Positions 15,476 through 24,622 of a stretch of 64,000 nucleotides of DNA are shown piece by piece. The DNA lies in the NCBI RefSeq assembly GCF_002848265.1, contig NZ_CP025422.1, forward strand, positions 2,820,727 to 2,884,726. Reading direction: 5' to 3'. Origin of the DNA: Zhihengliuella sp. ISTPL4. Its GTDB lineage: Bacteria; Actinomycetota; Actinomycetes; Actinomycetales; Microbacteriaceae. Made by a program: the position numbers and the translations under genes. The notes beneath the pieces are model-generated. The model was not told the DNA's origin. It saw nothing but the letters and a program-made list of their open reading frames with translations, and searched no databases. Every line of letters starts with the position of its first letter. Position 1 is the stretch's first letter.

Positions 15476-16372
15476 TCAGTCCGTGCGGAGGGGGCGAAGG
15501 GTGCGGGCGTAGTCCTCCTTGAGTACCGCGAGATGCAGCCACGCCTCGATGCGGGTCACGCCGGGCAGCGCGCGCAGCCGCTCGAGGCTCGCGTACAGGG
15601 CTCCGGCCGAGGGCTCCACCAGGGTCGCGACGGCGTCGAACCGCCCGAGGGTTCGGGCCGCGAAGTCGACGCCACGACCCCGCCGCAGTTCGTCGATCAC
15701 GGCCTCGTCATCGTCGCCGAGCGTCATGCCGACGCCCATCGAGAGCTGCCGATGCGCGAGTCCCCTGGCCTCCACGGCGCTGATCTTGATGACGCCGGCG
15801 TCGATGAGCCGCTGCACCCGCGTGGCGACCGCGCTGGGGGAGAGCCGCACCTCCTCACCGAGCGCGCGGAAGCTCATCCGTCCGTCGGACTGCAGGTGCT
15901 CGATGAGGGCTTCGTCGATGCCGTCGAGGGTCACGCCGCCGTGGTACTCCGAGACGAAGAAGCCCTTGATCACGGTCGAGTAGATGATCGTGTTGATGTC
16001 GAGCACCCCGGCGCTCCCGCGGATGCGCGCGAGCAGATCATGCAGCTCCGACATCGAGCCCACCCGCACCTCCGTCACGATGTCGTGGGCGCCGCCCACC
16101 GCCGACACCAGCACGGTCTCGGACATGTCGCGCAGGTGCTCGGCGACCACCTCGACGGCGCCGTCGGTCCGGATGGAGACGTGCGCGAGGACGTGCTGGC
16201 CGAGGAACACGGGGTCGACGGCCGCGACCACCCGCACGGTGCGGTCGCTGAGCAGCGAGCGCAGGCGTGCCGCCACGACGGCGCGGGACTGGCCGACGCG
16301 CTCGGCGAGGGAGAGGATGCTGGCGCGTCCGTCTTCCTGCAGCGCCCGGATGAGTTCCGCGTCGAAGTCCAT
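15476..16372 (-). CDS. double-domain Lrp/AsnC family regulator
   Basis: The 298-residue protein is built from two AsnC-type units: HTH 1 (residues 1-45, DFDAELIRALQEDGRASILSLAERVGQSRAVVAARLRSLL), an effector domain (about 60-140), then HTH 2 (about 150-190, IDEALIEHLQSDGRMSFRALGEEVRLSPSAVATRVQRLI) and a second effector domain. Single-unit family members are about 150 residues, so this is the fused form common in actinobacteria. It diverges from the transporter-amidohydrolase-ThDP enzyme-ureohydrolase operon and probably controls it in response to a guanidino or amino-acid ligand. An 8-bp inverted repeat in the shared intergenic region is a candidate site. Confidence 0.9.
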   Translation of the reverse strand: MDFDAELIRALQEDGRASILSLAERVGQSRAVVAARLRSLLSDRTVRVVAAVDPVFLGQHVLAHVSIRTDGAVEVVAEHLRDMSETVLVSAVGGAHDIVTEVRVGSMSELHDLLARIRGSAGVLDINTIIYSTVIKGFFVSEYHGGVTLDGIDEALIEHLQSDGRMSFRALGEEVRLSPSAVATRVQRLIDAGVIKISAVEARGLAHRQLSMGVGMTLGDDDEAVIDELRRGRGVDFAARTLGRFDAVATLVEPSAGALYASLERLRALPGVTRIEAWLHLAVLKEDYARTLRPLRTD

Positions 16373-16485
16373 GTCCCGTCCGATTCCGTCGATTTCCCCG
16401 CAGTGCGCGGTCGTCCCCGCAGAACCTCAGCGTAGAGCGCCGTTCGGCCGAGCGGAAGGCCCGGTGTGCGCGATGCGTCCGACAC

Positions 16486-16517
16486 AACTCCAGTGAATGT
16501 CGCCTATCGCTGGAGTT
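16486..16517. promoter_or_regulatory. inverted repeat upstream of the MHS-transporter operon
   Basis: AACTCCAG (16486-16493) and CTGGAGTT (16510-16517) are exact reverse complements separated by 16 bases, placed between the divergent Lrp regulator and the transporter. It may be the Lrp operator. The rest of the 218-bp gap shows nothing else I can name. Confidence 0.5.
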
Positions 16518-16590
16518 CTGCCCTTGCTCACGGTGCCCCACGTCCGTAGCATCCTTCGCTATCCGACACCATCCGCGAAGGAGCGGGTCC

Positions 16591-17934
16591 ATGACCACTA
16601 CCCCCACCCCCCGAAGCGGCGTCCACAGCCGCGCACGCCGCGCCGGCTTCGCCGCCTTCGTCGGCACCACCATCGAGTGGTACGACTTCTACGTCTACGC
16701 CACGGCCGCCGCCCTCGTCTTCGGCCCGCTCTTCTTCCCGAGCGACGACCCCCTGGCCGAGACCGCCGCGGCCTTCGCGACATTCGCGGTCGCCTTCCTC
16801 GTCCGCCCCCTCGGCGGCATCGTCTTCGGCCACATCGGCGACAAGCTCGGCCGCCGTGTCTCGCTCGTCATCACGCTGCTGCTGATGGGGGCCGCGACCG
16901 TCCTCGTCGGCTGCCTGCCCACCTACGAGAACATCGGCATCCTCGCGCCGATCCTCCTCATCCTGCTCCGCGCCGTCCAGGGTCTCGCGGTCGGCGGTGA
17001 ATGGGGCGGCGCCGTGCTCATGAGCGTCGAGCACGCTCCGGAGAAGTCGAAGACCTTCTACGGCGGTTTCACGCAGCTCGGCAACCCGGCCGGCGCCCTG
17101 CTCGCCTCCGGCATCTTCGCGATCATGGCGCGCGGCGGTGACACCTTCATCATCGACGGCGGCTGGCGCATTCCGTTCCTGCTGTCGATCGTCCTGATCG
17201 GCGTCGGCCTCTGGGTCCGGTATCGCGTCGAGGAGTCGCCGGTCTTCGAGGAGAAGATCGAGGGCCGCAAGCAGTCCATGCCGCTCGCCTTCGCCCTCCG
17301 CGTCAACTGGAAGCCGATCCTCCTCGGCATCGGCATCCTGCCGATCTCCACCGGCGGCTACTACCTGGCCACCACCTTCGCCACGGCCTACGCGACGGGC
17401 GAGCCCCTCGCGATCAGCGAGCAGGTCATCCTCGACGCGATGACACTGGCCTCCTTCGTGGAGTTCGTCGTGACCCTGCCGGTCGCCTGGCTGGGCGACA
17501 AGTGGGGCCGGAAGAACGTGATGTACATCGGCCTCATCACCTCGGTGCTGACCTTCGCCCCATTCCTGTTGCTGATGCCCGGACGCGTGGAGCCGCTGAT
17601 CTTCCTCTTCGCCTCGCTCGTGCGCATCGCGATGAGCGCGACGTACGCCCCGATCGCGGCGATCCTCGCGCAGATGTTCCGTCCGCAGGCCCGCTACACG
17701 TCGATCGCGCTGTCCTACGGCGTCGGCGCCGCGATCTGGGCCGGGTTCTCGCCCTGGTTCGCGACCCAGCTCATCGCCTGGACCGGCAGCGTCTGGTCGG
17801 TCATCGCGATGTTCGTCGGCATGGCCGTCATCGCCGGAATCTGCACGCGTCTCGCGCCGCAGCACTCCGACGAGGCGCCGGTCACCGCGTCGTTCACCGC
17901 CCGGACCGACACCACGGCGAACCGCCTGCCCTGA
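16591..17934 (+). CDS. MFS transporter, metabolite:H+ symporter (MHS) family
   Basis: The 447-residue protein has 12 membrane segments. The opening GFAAFVGTTIEWYDFYVYATAAALVF and the loop HIGDKLGRRVSLVITLLLMG mark the MHS family (ShiA/ProP/KgtP-like), which imports organic acids, betaines or amino-acid derivatives with protons. VGGEWGGAVLMSVEHAP is the conserved helix IV/V region. ATG at 16591 follows GAAGGAG by seven bases. It is the first gene of an operon with an amidohydrolase, an AruI-like decarboxylase and a ureohydrolase, and so presumably brings in their substrate. Confidence 0.92.
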   Translation: MTTTPTPRSGVHSRARRAGFAAFVGTTIEWYDFYVYATAAALVFGPLFFPSDDPLAETAAAFATFAVAFLVRPLGGIVFGHIGDKLGRRVSLVITLLLMGAATVLVGCLPTYENIGILAPILLILLRAVQGLAVGGEWGGAVLMSVEHAPEKSKTFYGGFTQLGNPAGALLASGIFAIMARGGDTFIIDGGWRIPFLLSIVLIGVGLWVRYRVEESPVFEEKIEGRKQSMPLAFALRVNWKPILLGIGILPISTGGYYLATTFATAYATGEPLAISEQVILDAMTLASFVEFVVTLPVAWLGDKWGRKNVMYIGLITSVLTFAPFLLLMPGRVEPLIFLFASLVRIAMSATYAPIAAILAQMFRPQARYTSIALSYGVGAAIWAGFSPWFATQLIAWTGSVWSVIAMFVGMAVIAGICTRLAPQHSDEAPVTASFTARTDTTANRLP

Positions 17935-17976
17935 CCGGCACCCTTCCCCCGCACGACACCACCGCGAACAGGCATC

Positions 17977-19644
17977 ATGAGAAAGCTCACCCCCTTCGAC
18001 CGCTCGGCCCAGGCCGCTCCCGTCCTCGTCACCGCGCGAGCCATCCACACGGCGGACGCGGCGGACACCACCGTCACCGCGATGCTGACCGACCGGGGGC
18101 GCATCGTCGCCCTCGGCACGGCGGCGGAGTGCGAGGACGTGGCGGCGAGGGCCGGCCTCTCCCCGGAACGCGTCGACCTGGGCGAGGCGGTCGTCGTGCC
18201 CGGCTTCGTGGACGCGCACGCGCATCCGCTGATGTTCGGGCAGATGATGACCTGGGTGGACTGCGGCCCCGAGAAGGCGGGGAGCATCCCGGAGATCGTG
18301 GCGCTGCTGAAGGCCGCGGCCGCCGAGCTCCCCGCCGGGCGCCCGGTGCGCGGCTACGGCTACGAGCAGCGGAACCTCGCCGAGAAGCGGCACCCCACCC
18401 GCTTCGAGCTCGACGAGGTGGCCGCCGACCGCGAGGTGTACCTCATGAACGCCTCCGGCCACGGCGGCGTGGTGAACTCGTACACGCTCGACCTCAACGG
18501 CGTGGACCGGGACACCCCGAACCCGGACGGCGGCGAGTTCTTCCGCGACGCCGACGGCGAGCTCACCGGCGAACTGTCCGATGCGGCGTGCAACATCCTC
18601 ACCGGCGTCCACGGGGTGAAGATCGGCCACCACGGTCCGAACTTCCACCTCGCGGACGAGCCGGAGGAGCACCTGCGCCAGCTCGACGCGGCGACGCAAC
18701 GGTTCCTCGCGGGCGGGGTCACCTCAATCGGCGACTGCCAGGTCACGCGGCGCGAGTTCGACATGTATCTGCGGCTGGCGGAGGCGGGACGGCTGGAACT
18801 GCGCGTGTCGATGTACCTGCTGTCGCACCTGCTCGACGAGGCGCTGGAGATGGGGCTCGTCGGGCAGTTCGGCAATGCGCACCTGAGCTTCGCCGGTATC
18901 AAGTTCTACGCCGACGGCACCCTCGGCGGTTGGACGGCGTACTTCCCGGACGGCTACGTCGGCGACCCCTGTCGCACCGGCCAGCTCTACCACGAGCCCG
19001 CCGACTACGCCGAGCTCATCCGCAAGGCGCACGCCGCCGGACTCCAGACCGCGACCCACGCCCAGTCGCCCACCGCGATCGAGATGGTCGTGTCGGCGAT
19101 CGAGGCCGCCCTGGCGGAGCGTCCGGATGCGGACGCCCGGCACCGCATCGAGCACTGCGGTCTGCCGACGCCCGCGCAGATCGAGCGGATGGCGGCCGCC
19201 GGCATCCGTCCCGTGAACCAGACGCAGCACTACTTCAACTGGGGCGAGGGCGTGGAGGAGGCCATCGGCACCCCCGGCGAGCGCTTCAACCCCCTCGGGG
19301 AGTTCGAGCGCGCCGGCGTGCCGATGACGATCTCCTCGGACGCCCCGGTCGCCGAGCCGATCCCGCTGGAGGCGATCCAGACCGCGGTCACCCGCGTCAC
19401 CCGGCGCGGGCACAAGCTCGGCCCGGACGACCTGCGCATCTCCGCGATCGCGGCGCTCCGGGCGCACACGATCGAGGGGGCCGTGTCGATCGGCCGGGAA
19501 GACGACCTCGGCTCCCTGGAGCCGGGCAAATACGCTGACTTCGCTGTGCTCTCCGACGACCCGCTCGCGGTGCCGGCCGAGGAGATCGCGGCGATCGAGG
19601 TCCGTGAGACCTGGGTCGACGGCGTCCGTCGGCACGCGATGTGA
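17977..19644 (+). CDS. amidohydrolase, YtcJ-like (Amidohydro_3)
   Basis: The 555-residue metal-dependent hydrolase has the first metal-ligand motif VVVPGFVDAHAHP, then TATHAQSPTAIEMVV, HRIEHCGLP and the late aspartate in MTISSDAPVAEP, followed by the closing LGSLEPGKYADFAVLSDDPL. This is the YtcJ/AepA-like branch of the amidohydrolase superfamily, whose members open amide or cyclic amidine/ureide bonds. No signal peptide is present. It follows the MHS transporter by 42 bases and precedes the ThDP enzyme by 10. Its place in the pathway is uncertain: it might release a guanidino acid from an amide conjugate. The substrate is unknown. Confidence 0.85.
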   Translation: MRKLTPFDRSAQAAPVLVTARAIHTADAADTTVTAMLTDRGRIVALGTAAECEDVAARAGLSPERVDLGEAVVVPGFVDAHAHPLMFGQMMTWVDCGPEKAGSIPEIVALLKAAAAELPAGRPVRGYGYEQRNLAEKRHPTRFELDEVAADREVYLMNASGHGGVVNSYTLDLNGVDRDTPNPDGGEFFRDADGELTGELSDAACNILTGVHGVKIGHHGPNFHLADEPEEHLRQLDAATQRFLAGGVTSIGDCQVTRREFDMYLRLAEAGRLELRVSMYLLSHLLDEALEMGLVGQFGNAHLSFAGIKFYADGTLGGWTAYFPDGYVGDPCRTGQLYHEPADYAELIRKAHAAGLQTATHAQSPTAIEMVVSAIEAALAERPDADARHRIEHCGLPTPAQIERMAAAGIRPVNQTQHYFNWGEGVEEAIGTPGERFNPLGEFERAGVPMTISSDAPVAEPIPLEAIQTAVTRVTRRGHKLGPDDLRISAIAALRAHTIEGAVSIGREDDLGSLEPGKYADFAVLSDDPLAVPAEEIAAIEVRETWVDGVRRHAM

Positions 19645-19654
19645 GGATGGCACG

Positions 19655-21271
19655 ATGAGCACCGACACCACCGGAGACGACCGGTACGCCGACACCGCGG
19701 GCCGCGCAGTCCTGGAGACCATCCGCGCCTACGGGGTGACCGCGATCTTCGGCATCCCCGGCACGCACAACCTGGAGTTCTACCGGCCCCTCGCCGACCT
19801 CGGCATCCGCGCCGTGACGAACCGCCACGAGCAGGGATCGGGGTACGGCGCGGACGGGTGGGCGCAGCAGACCGGGCTGCCCGGCGTGGTGATCACGACC
19901 TCCGGCCCTGGGCTGCAGAACGCGATGAGTGCGATCGGCACGGCGTTCTGCGAGTCGCGCCCCCTGATCGTGCTCTCGCCGGGCGTCCCTCTCGGAGCGG
20001 AGTTCGCCGACGTCGGCACGCTGCACGAGACCAAGGACGCCACGGCCATGGTCGGTGCGATCGCCGAGTGGTCGCGGCGGGTGTCGACCGCGGCGGAGGC
20101 GGTGCACGCTGTGCATGACGCGTTCCACCTCTTCCGCACCGGCCGTCCCCGTCCCGTGCACATCGAGATCCCGCTCGACGTGCTGGAGGCGCCCGCCGGT
20201 GTGCCCGCGGAGGACCGGAAGCCGCGGCCGATGCCCGACCGCGTCTCCGGGGATCCGATCGCGCTCGCCGAGGCTGCCCGGCTGCTGTCCGCCGCCCGCC
20301 GCCCGGTGATCGTGGCCGGCGGCGGAGCGGTGGATGCCGCGCACCAGATCGCCGCGGTGGCCGAGCGGCTCGGGGCCCCCGTGCTCACCACCCTGAACGG
20401 CAAGGCCGTGCTCGACGAGAGGCACCCGCTCTCCCTCGGCTCGAACCTGCGCCTCGCCGCCGCACGGGCTGTGGCTGAAGACGCCGACGTGCTGCTCGTC
20501 GTCGGCTCGAAGCTGGGCGAGGCGGAGCTCTGGGCTCCGCGGCTCGAGGCACGCGGCGCCGTGATCCGCGTCGACATCTCGCCGGCGCAGCGCGACAAGA
20601 ACCTCTCCGCGACGGTCGCTCTCACGGGGGACGCCGCCGCCGTGACCGACGCCCTCCTGCCGCTGCTGCCGGATCCGGCCCTCCCCGCCCGCGACCTCAC
20701 GGCCGAGCGGGCCGCGATCGAGGCCGAGTCCCGGGAGACAGCAGCGGACACCGTCGCGTTGGCCGAGATCATCGCCGACGCCCTCCCCGCCGGGGCGATC
20801 GTCGCGGGCGACTCCTCCCAGATCGTGTACATGGCCTTGGGCAGCGTCCTCCGACAGGAGCAGCCGCACTCGCTCCTCTATACCCCGACCTACGCCACGC
20901 TCGGTTACGGCCTCCCCGCCGCGATCGGCGCGGCCGTCGCGCAGACCGAGCGCCCGGTCGTCACCGTCATCGGCGACGGCGCCCTGATGTTCTGCGTGAA
21001 CGAGCTCGTCACCGCCGTCGAGCAGCGCCTCGACGTCACCGTGGTGTGCATCGACAACGGCGGATACGCGGAGATCCGACAGAACGAGCTCGACCGGGGG
21101 ATGACCCCGGTCGGTGTCGACCTCGTGCAGCCGGATTGGGCCGCGCTCGCGACGGCCTTCGGGGCGACCGGGCGCCGGGTCGCGGCGCGGGTCGACATCG
21201 CCCCGAGCATCCGCGCCGCCATCGCCGACGGGGGAGTGCAGCTCGTGCACATCCCGCAGCACGCCCTCTGA
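19655..21271 (+). CDS. ThDP-dependent decarboxylase, AruI-like (5-guanidino-2-oxopentanoate decarboxylase candidate)
   Basis: The 538-residue protein has the three-domain acetolactate-synthase architecture. The catalytic glutamate is in [15 protein letters not shown] (Glu-59). The central FAD/DHS-like domain spans about 195-335 ([15 protein letters not shown]). The ThDP-Mg motif GDGALMF begins near residue 440 with its partner DNGGYAEI near 466. The early [16 protein letters not shown] is less like true acetolactate synthase. Pseudomonas AruI, of this family, decarboxylates 2-ketoarginine, and its product leads to 4-guanidinobutyrate, the substrate of a ureohydrolase. A ureohydrolase gene follows 31 bases downstream, which is the main reason for this call. 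ATG at 19655 is 10 bases after the upstream stop. Confidence 0.75.
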   Translation: MSTDTTGDDRYADTAGRAVLETIRAYGVTAIFGIPGTHNLEFYRPLADLGIRAVTNRHEQGSGYGADGWAQQTGLPGVVITTSGPGLQNAMSAIGTAFCESRPLIVLSPGVPLGAEFADVGTLHETKDATAMVGAIAEWSRRVSTAAEAVHAVHDAFHLFRTGRPRPVHIEIPLDVLEAPAGVPAEDRKPRPMPDRVSGDPIALAEAARLLSAARRPVIVAGGGAVDAAHQIAAVAERLGAPVLTTLNGKAVLDERHPLSLGSNLRLAAARAVAEDADVLLVVGSKLGEAELWAPRLEARGAVIRVDISPAQRDKNLSATVALTGDAAAVTDALLPLLPDPALPARDLTAERAAIEAESRETAADTVALAEIIADALPAGAIVAGDSSQIVYMALGSVLRQEQPHSLLYTPTYATLGYGLPAAIGAAVAQTERPVVTVIGDGALMFCVNELVTAVEQRLDVTVVCIDNGGYAEIRQNELDRGMTPVGVDLVQPDWAALATAFGATGRRVAARVDIAPSIRAAIADGGVQLVHIPQHAL

Positions 21272-21302
21272 GACCTCACCTCCCGACGAACAGGAACGAG
21301 AA

Positions 21303-22250
21303 ATGACCGACAACATCGGCCCCGTCGACGCCTCCGTGAACCCGCGGTACTCCGGCATCGCCACCTTCGCCCGCCTGCCCCGCATCGAGGACGTGCCGCG
21401 CGCCGACATCGCCGTGGTCGGCATCCCGTTCGACTCCGGCGTGAGCTACCGTCCCGGCACCCGCTTCGGTCCGTCGCACGTGCGGGAGTCGTCCCGACTG
21501 CTGCGCCCCTACAACCCCGCGCAGGACGTGTCGCCGTTCCAGCTGGCCCAGGTGGTGGACGCCGGCGACATCCCGGTGAACCCCTTCGACCTCACCGAGG
21601 CGGTCAGCGAGGTCGAGCGTGCGGCCCTGGCCCTCGGCGAGCAGGTGCAGCGCCTCGTCACGATCGGCGGCGACCACACCGTGGCCCTTCCGCTGCTGCG
21701 CGCCGTCGCCGCGAAGCACGGACCCGTCGCGGTCCTCCACTTCGACGCCCACCTCGACACGTGGGACACCTACTTCGGGGCCCCCATCACGCACGGCACC
21801 CCCTTCCGTCGCGCGAGCGAGGAGGGGCTGATCGACCTCACCGCGAGCTGCCACGTCGGCACCCGCGGACCCCTGTACTCGAAGCAGGACCTCGAGGACG
21901 ACGAGCGCCTCGGCTTCTCCATCGTCTCCAGCGAGTACATCGAGGAGCACGGGGTGGAGGCGGCGATCGACCGCATCCTCACCCGCATCGGTGACAAGCC
22001 GCTGTACGTCTCGATCGACATCGACGTGCTCGACCCCGCGCACGCGCCCGGCACGGGGACCCCCGAGGCCGGGGGGCTCACGAGCCGCGAGTTGCTGCGC
22101 ATCCTCCGGGCGCTGCGCGACCGCGACATCGTCGGCGCCGACGTCGTGGAGGTGTCGCCCGCGTACGACCACGCCCAGATGACCGGGATCGCCGCGAGCC
22201 ACGTCGTATACGAGCTGGTGACCCTTCTCGCCGCCCGACTCGCCTCCTGA
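21303..22250 (+). CDS. ureohydrolase (agmatinase/guanidinobutyrase family)
   Basis: The 315-residue enzyme carries all binuclear manganese ligands of the family: GGDHT (residues about 121-125), DAHLDTWD (about 147-154) and [19 protein letters not shown] (about 236-254). It hydrolyses a guanidino group to urea plus an amine. [18 protein letters not shown] near the start is typical of agmatinase and guanidinobutyrase rather than arginase. With an AruI-like decarboxylase directly upstream, 4-guanidinobutyrate is the best substrate guess, giving GABA. ATG at 21303 follows AGGAACGAGAA. No urease is in the window. It is the last gene of the operon. Confidence 0.88.
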   Translation: MTDNIGPVDASVNPRYSGIATFARLPRIEDVPRADIAVVGIPFDSGVSYRPGTRFGPSHVRESSRLLRPYNPAQDVSPFQLAQVVDAGDIPVNPFDLTEAVSEVERAALALGEQVQRLVTIGGDHTVALPLLRAVAAKHGPVAVLHFDAHLDTWDTYFGAPITHGTPFRRASEEGLIDLTASCHVGTRGPLYSKQDLEDDERLGFSIVSSEYIEEHGVEAAIDRILTRIGDKPLYVSIDIDVLDPAHAPGTGTPEAGGLTSRELLRILRALRDRDIVGADVVEVSPAYDHAQMTGIAASHVVYELVTLLAARLAS

Positions 22251-22258
22251 CACGGGGA

Positions 22259-23131
22259 TCAGAACAGGGTCCCGAGGAGGTCGGCGAACAGGGCCTCGGC
22301 GTCGCACTCCACGCGCCGCCGGGCGAACCCCTCGCACACGTTGACGCAGTCGCGGTGCAGGAGGTCGAGGCCCTGCGGATTCGCGATCACGTCGACGATC
22401 TGCGGGAGGTCGATCACTCGCACGCGCCCCTCGTGCACGAGGAGGTTGTACGCGGAGAGGTCGCCGTGCGCGAAACCCGCGGCGGCGAAGACGCGCAGGA
22501 GCTTGACCACCTGCGCGAAGTACTCCTGCATCTCGGCGTTCGACCCGCGTACCTGCGCGAGCCGGGGCGCCGCGATGCCCCGGTCGTCGCCGAGGAACTC
22601 CATGAGCACCTCGGTACCGCTGACCTGCACGGGATAGGGCACCGGGGCGCCGCGCTCCCACATCCGGCACAGGGCCTCGAACTCCGCGAGCGACCACTGC
22701 GCCGCGGCGACCTCCCGTCCGTGGGCGGTCTTCTTGGCGAGGGCGCGCGTATCGCGGGTGTTCCGCGTGCTGCGCCCCTCGGTGTAGACAGCGGATCGCT
22801 GGAAGCTCCGGTTCTCGATGCCGCGGTAGCGCTTGGCGGCGAGGAGGGTGCGCTGCGCGGGGTCGTCGGGCACGGCGCGCTCCAGCAGAAACACGTCGGC
22901 CTCCTTGCCGGTCTTCAGGATGCCGAGCTCGGTGTCCAGGGCGCCGGCGGAGGTCACCACCCAGGCGGGGCGGGGTTCCGGCCCCCGCTCGGTGGGGGTG
23001 GATGACGGCCAGGTGGTCCAGCGCTGGTTCGGGCCGGGCTCGACCTCGGCGAAGGAGAGGGCGGTCTCGAGGGAGTCGAAGGCGGTGGCGTCGAAGGACG
23101 GGGCTTCCGAGGAAGCGGGGGATTCGGTCAC
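22259..23131 (-). CDS. RIO1-type serine kinase
   Basis: The 290-residue protein has RIO kinase landmarks: the glycine-poor nucleotide loop GILKTGKEADVFLLER, the ATP-binding lysine in LLAAKRYRG, the catalytic loop HGDLSAYNLLVH and the metal-binding VIDLPQ in place of DFG. The first ~50 residues are acidic and Ser/Pro-rich. Bacterial RIO kinases of this class are widespread in actinobacteria but their targets are unknown. The start is GTG at 23131 with a modest GGAG upstream. It converges with the ureohydrolase operon, eight bases apart. A 20-codon reading frame with a much stronger ribosome-binding site lies just upstream and might be a leader peptide. Confidence 0.88.
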   Translation of the reverse strand: MTESPASSEAPSFDATAFDSLETALSFAEVEPGPNQRWTTWPSSTPTERGPEPRPAWVVTSAGALDTELGILKTGKEADVFLLERAVPDDPAQRTLLAAKRYRGIENRSFQRSAVYTEGRSTRNTRDTRALAKKTAHGREVAAAQWSLAEFEALCRMWERGAPVPYPVQVSGTEVLMEFLGDDRGIAAPRLAQVRGSNAEMQEYFAQVVKLLRVFAAAGFAHGDLSAYNLLVHEGRVRVIDLPQIVDVIANPQGLDLLHRDCVNVCEGFARRRVECDAEALFADLLGTLF

Positions 23132-23164
23132 GGTGTGGCTCCGGGAAGGGAGGCCACGCGGCGA

Positions 23165-23227
23165 TCAGGAGCGGGTGGCCTCGAAGGGAAGGTGGTCGGC
23201 GAGAGGCGCGACGACGACAGTGTTCAT
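23165..23227 (-). CDS. possible 20-residue leader peptide upstream of the RIO kinase
   Basis: ATG AAC ACT GTC starts a 20-codon frame, MNTVVVAPLADHLPFEATRS, preceded by GAAGGAGGCGATGAG, the best ribosome-binding site in this region with seven bases of spacing. It ends 33 bases before the kinase start. No homology is recognised. It may be a real small protein, a translational leader, or chance. Confidence 0.35.
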   Translation of the reverse strand: MNTVVVAPLADHLPFEATRS

Positions 23228-23380
23228 CTCATCGCCTCCTTCGCTCGGGCTTCCCGGGCGGATCCCGGTGCGTCGTCGAGCCTAGGGGGCCGGACGGAGG
23301 TTGTCCAGGGTCGGACGATCGGTCGGATGCGGCGGACGACCGGTCGGGCGCGGCCTCGTTCCCGTTGCGAGTCTGGAAGC

Positions 23381-24577
23381 ATGACCACGACCGCCCCCGT
23401 CCCGACCCTGCCGACCACCCGCGTCGACCGCATCCGCTACGGCGGACTCATCGCCCTCATGGTGATGGGCTTCCTTCTGGTGACCGCTGAGTTCCTCCCG
23501 AACGGGGTGCTCACCGAGATGGCGGACGGCCTCGGCGTGACGCCCGGCCAGGCCGGGCAGACCGTCACCGTCACCGCGCTCGTCGGGCTCTTCGTCGCCC
23601 CGACCGTCGGCCTCGTGTTCCCCCGTCTGGACCGTCGGTCACTGCTGGTGTGGATGGCGCTCGCCGCGGCCGTGTCGAACCTCGTCGTCGCGATCGCCCC
23701 GAACCTCATCCTCGTACTGCTGGCGCGGTTCCTGCTGGGGGCCGCGATCAGCGCCTACTGGACGATGTCGATCACGGTCGCCGCGCGCCTCGCGGGGCCG
23801 GAGCACCTCGGTCGCGGGGTGATGTTCACGTCCGCCGGGGTCTCGCTCGCCACGGTCGCCGGCGTCCCGCTCGGGGTCATGCTGAGCGAGGTCGTCGACT
23901 GGCGTGCCGTGTTCGCGATCGCGGGAGTGCTGATGGTGGTGCTCGCCGTCGCGCTGCGGTGGGCGCTGCCGAGCGTCCCGGCTGAGCGGGCGTCGAGCCT
24001 GCGTCTGCTCGTCGACACGGTTCGGCGTCCGGGGATCGGCCTCGGGCTGGTCGGACACGTGCTCGTCGTGCTCGGCCACTTCCTCGCCTACACCTACGTC
24101 CGTCTCGCGCTGGAGCGCATCCCGGACGTGGACGCGTCGACGATCGTCCTGCTGCTGGCGCTGTTCGGCGTCGGCGGTCTGCTGGGCAACCTCTCGATCG
24201 GACTCGTGATCGACCGTTCCTTCGCGTTCTTCGCGGTGTTCGCGCCGCTCGTGATCTCCGCCGCGGTGCTGTCGATGGTGCTCTTCTCCGGATCGATCAT
24301 CGGGATCGGCGCCGTGGTGCTCCTCTGGGGCTTCTTCTTCTCGTCGTGGCTGATCGTCGTGAACACCTGGGTGGGACACCGCATGCCGGACCGTCTGGAG
24401 GCCGGAGGCAGCCTCGTGGTGGTCGGGTTCCAGGGGGCGATCACGCTCGCGGCCGGCGTGGGCGGACTCCTCGTCGACACCCTGAGCGTCGAGCTCGTCT
24501 ACGCGATCGGTGCGGTGTCCCTCCTTGCCGGCGCCGTGCTCTTCGGCCTCTCGAATCGCCGCAGCTCCCGCCCCTGA
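23381..24577 (+). CDS. MFS transporter, DHA1/AraJ-like
   Basis: The 398-residue protein has 12 membrane helices. GLIALMVMGFLLVTAEFLPNGVLTEMADGLGVTPGQAGQTVTVTALVGLFVAPTVG is typical of AraJ/sugar-efflux or chloramphenicol-type exporters. Motif A is degenerate (VFPRLDRRSLLVWMALAAAVSNL). ARFLLGAAISAYWTMSITVAARL occupies helix IV. ATG at 23381 follows GGAAGC; an upstream open extension is not family-like. It converges on an AraC-type regulator gene 46 bases away, a frequent pairing in which the regulator controls the exporter. The exported compound is unknown. Confidence 0.88.
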   Translation: MTTTAPVPTLPTTRVDRIRYGGLIALMVMGFLLVTAEFLPNGVLTEMADGLGVTPGQAGQTVTVTALVGLFVAPTVGLVFPRLDRRSLLVWMALAAAVSNLVVAIAPNLILVLLARFLLGAAISAYWTMSITVAARLAGPEHLGRGVMFTSAGVSLATVAGVPLGVMLSEVVDWRAVFAIAGVLMVVLAVALRWALPSVPAERASSLRLLVDTVRRPGIGLGLVGHVLVVLGHFLAYTYVRLALERIPDVDASTIVLLLALFGVGGLLGNLSIGLVIDRSFAFFAVFAPLVISAAVLSMVLFSGSIIGIGAVVLLWGFFFSSWLIVVNTWVGHRMPDRLEAGGSLVVVGFQGAITLAAGVGGLLVDTLSVELVYAIGAVSLLAGAVLFGLSNRRSSRP

Positions 24578-24622
24578 CCTCGTGCCCGCCCGGGCAGGGG
24601 TCAGGTCGTGAGGTCAGGCAGA

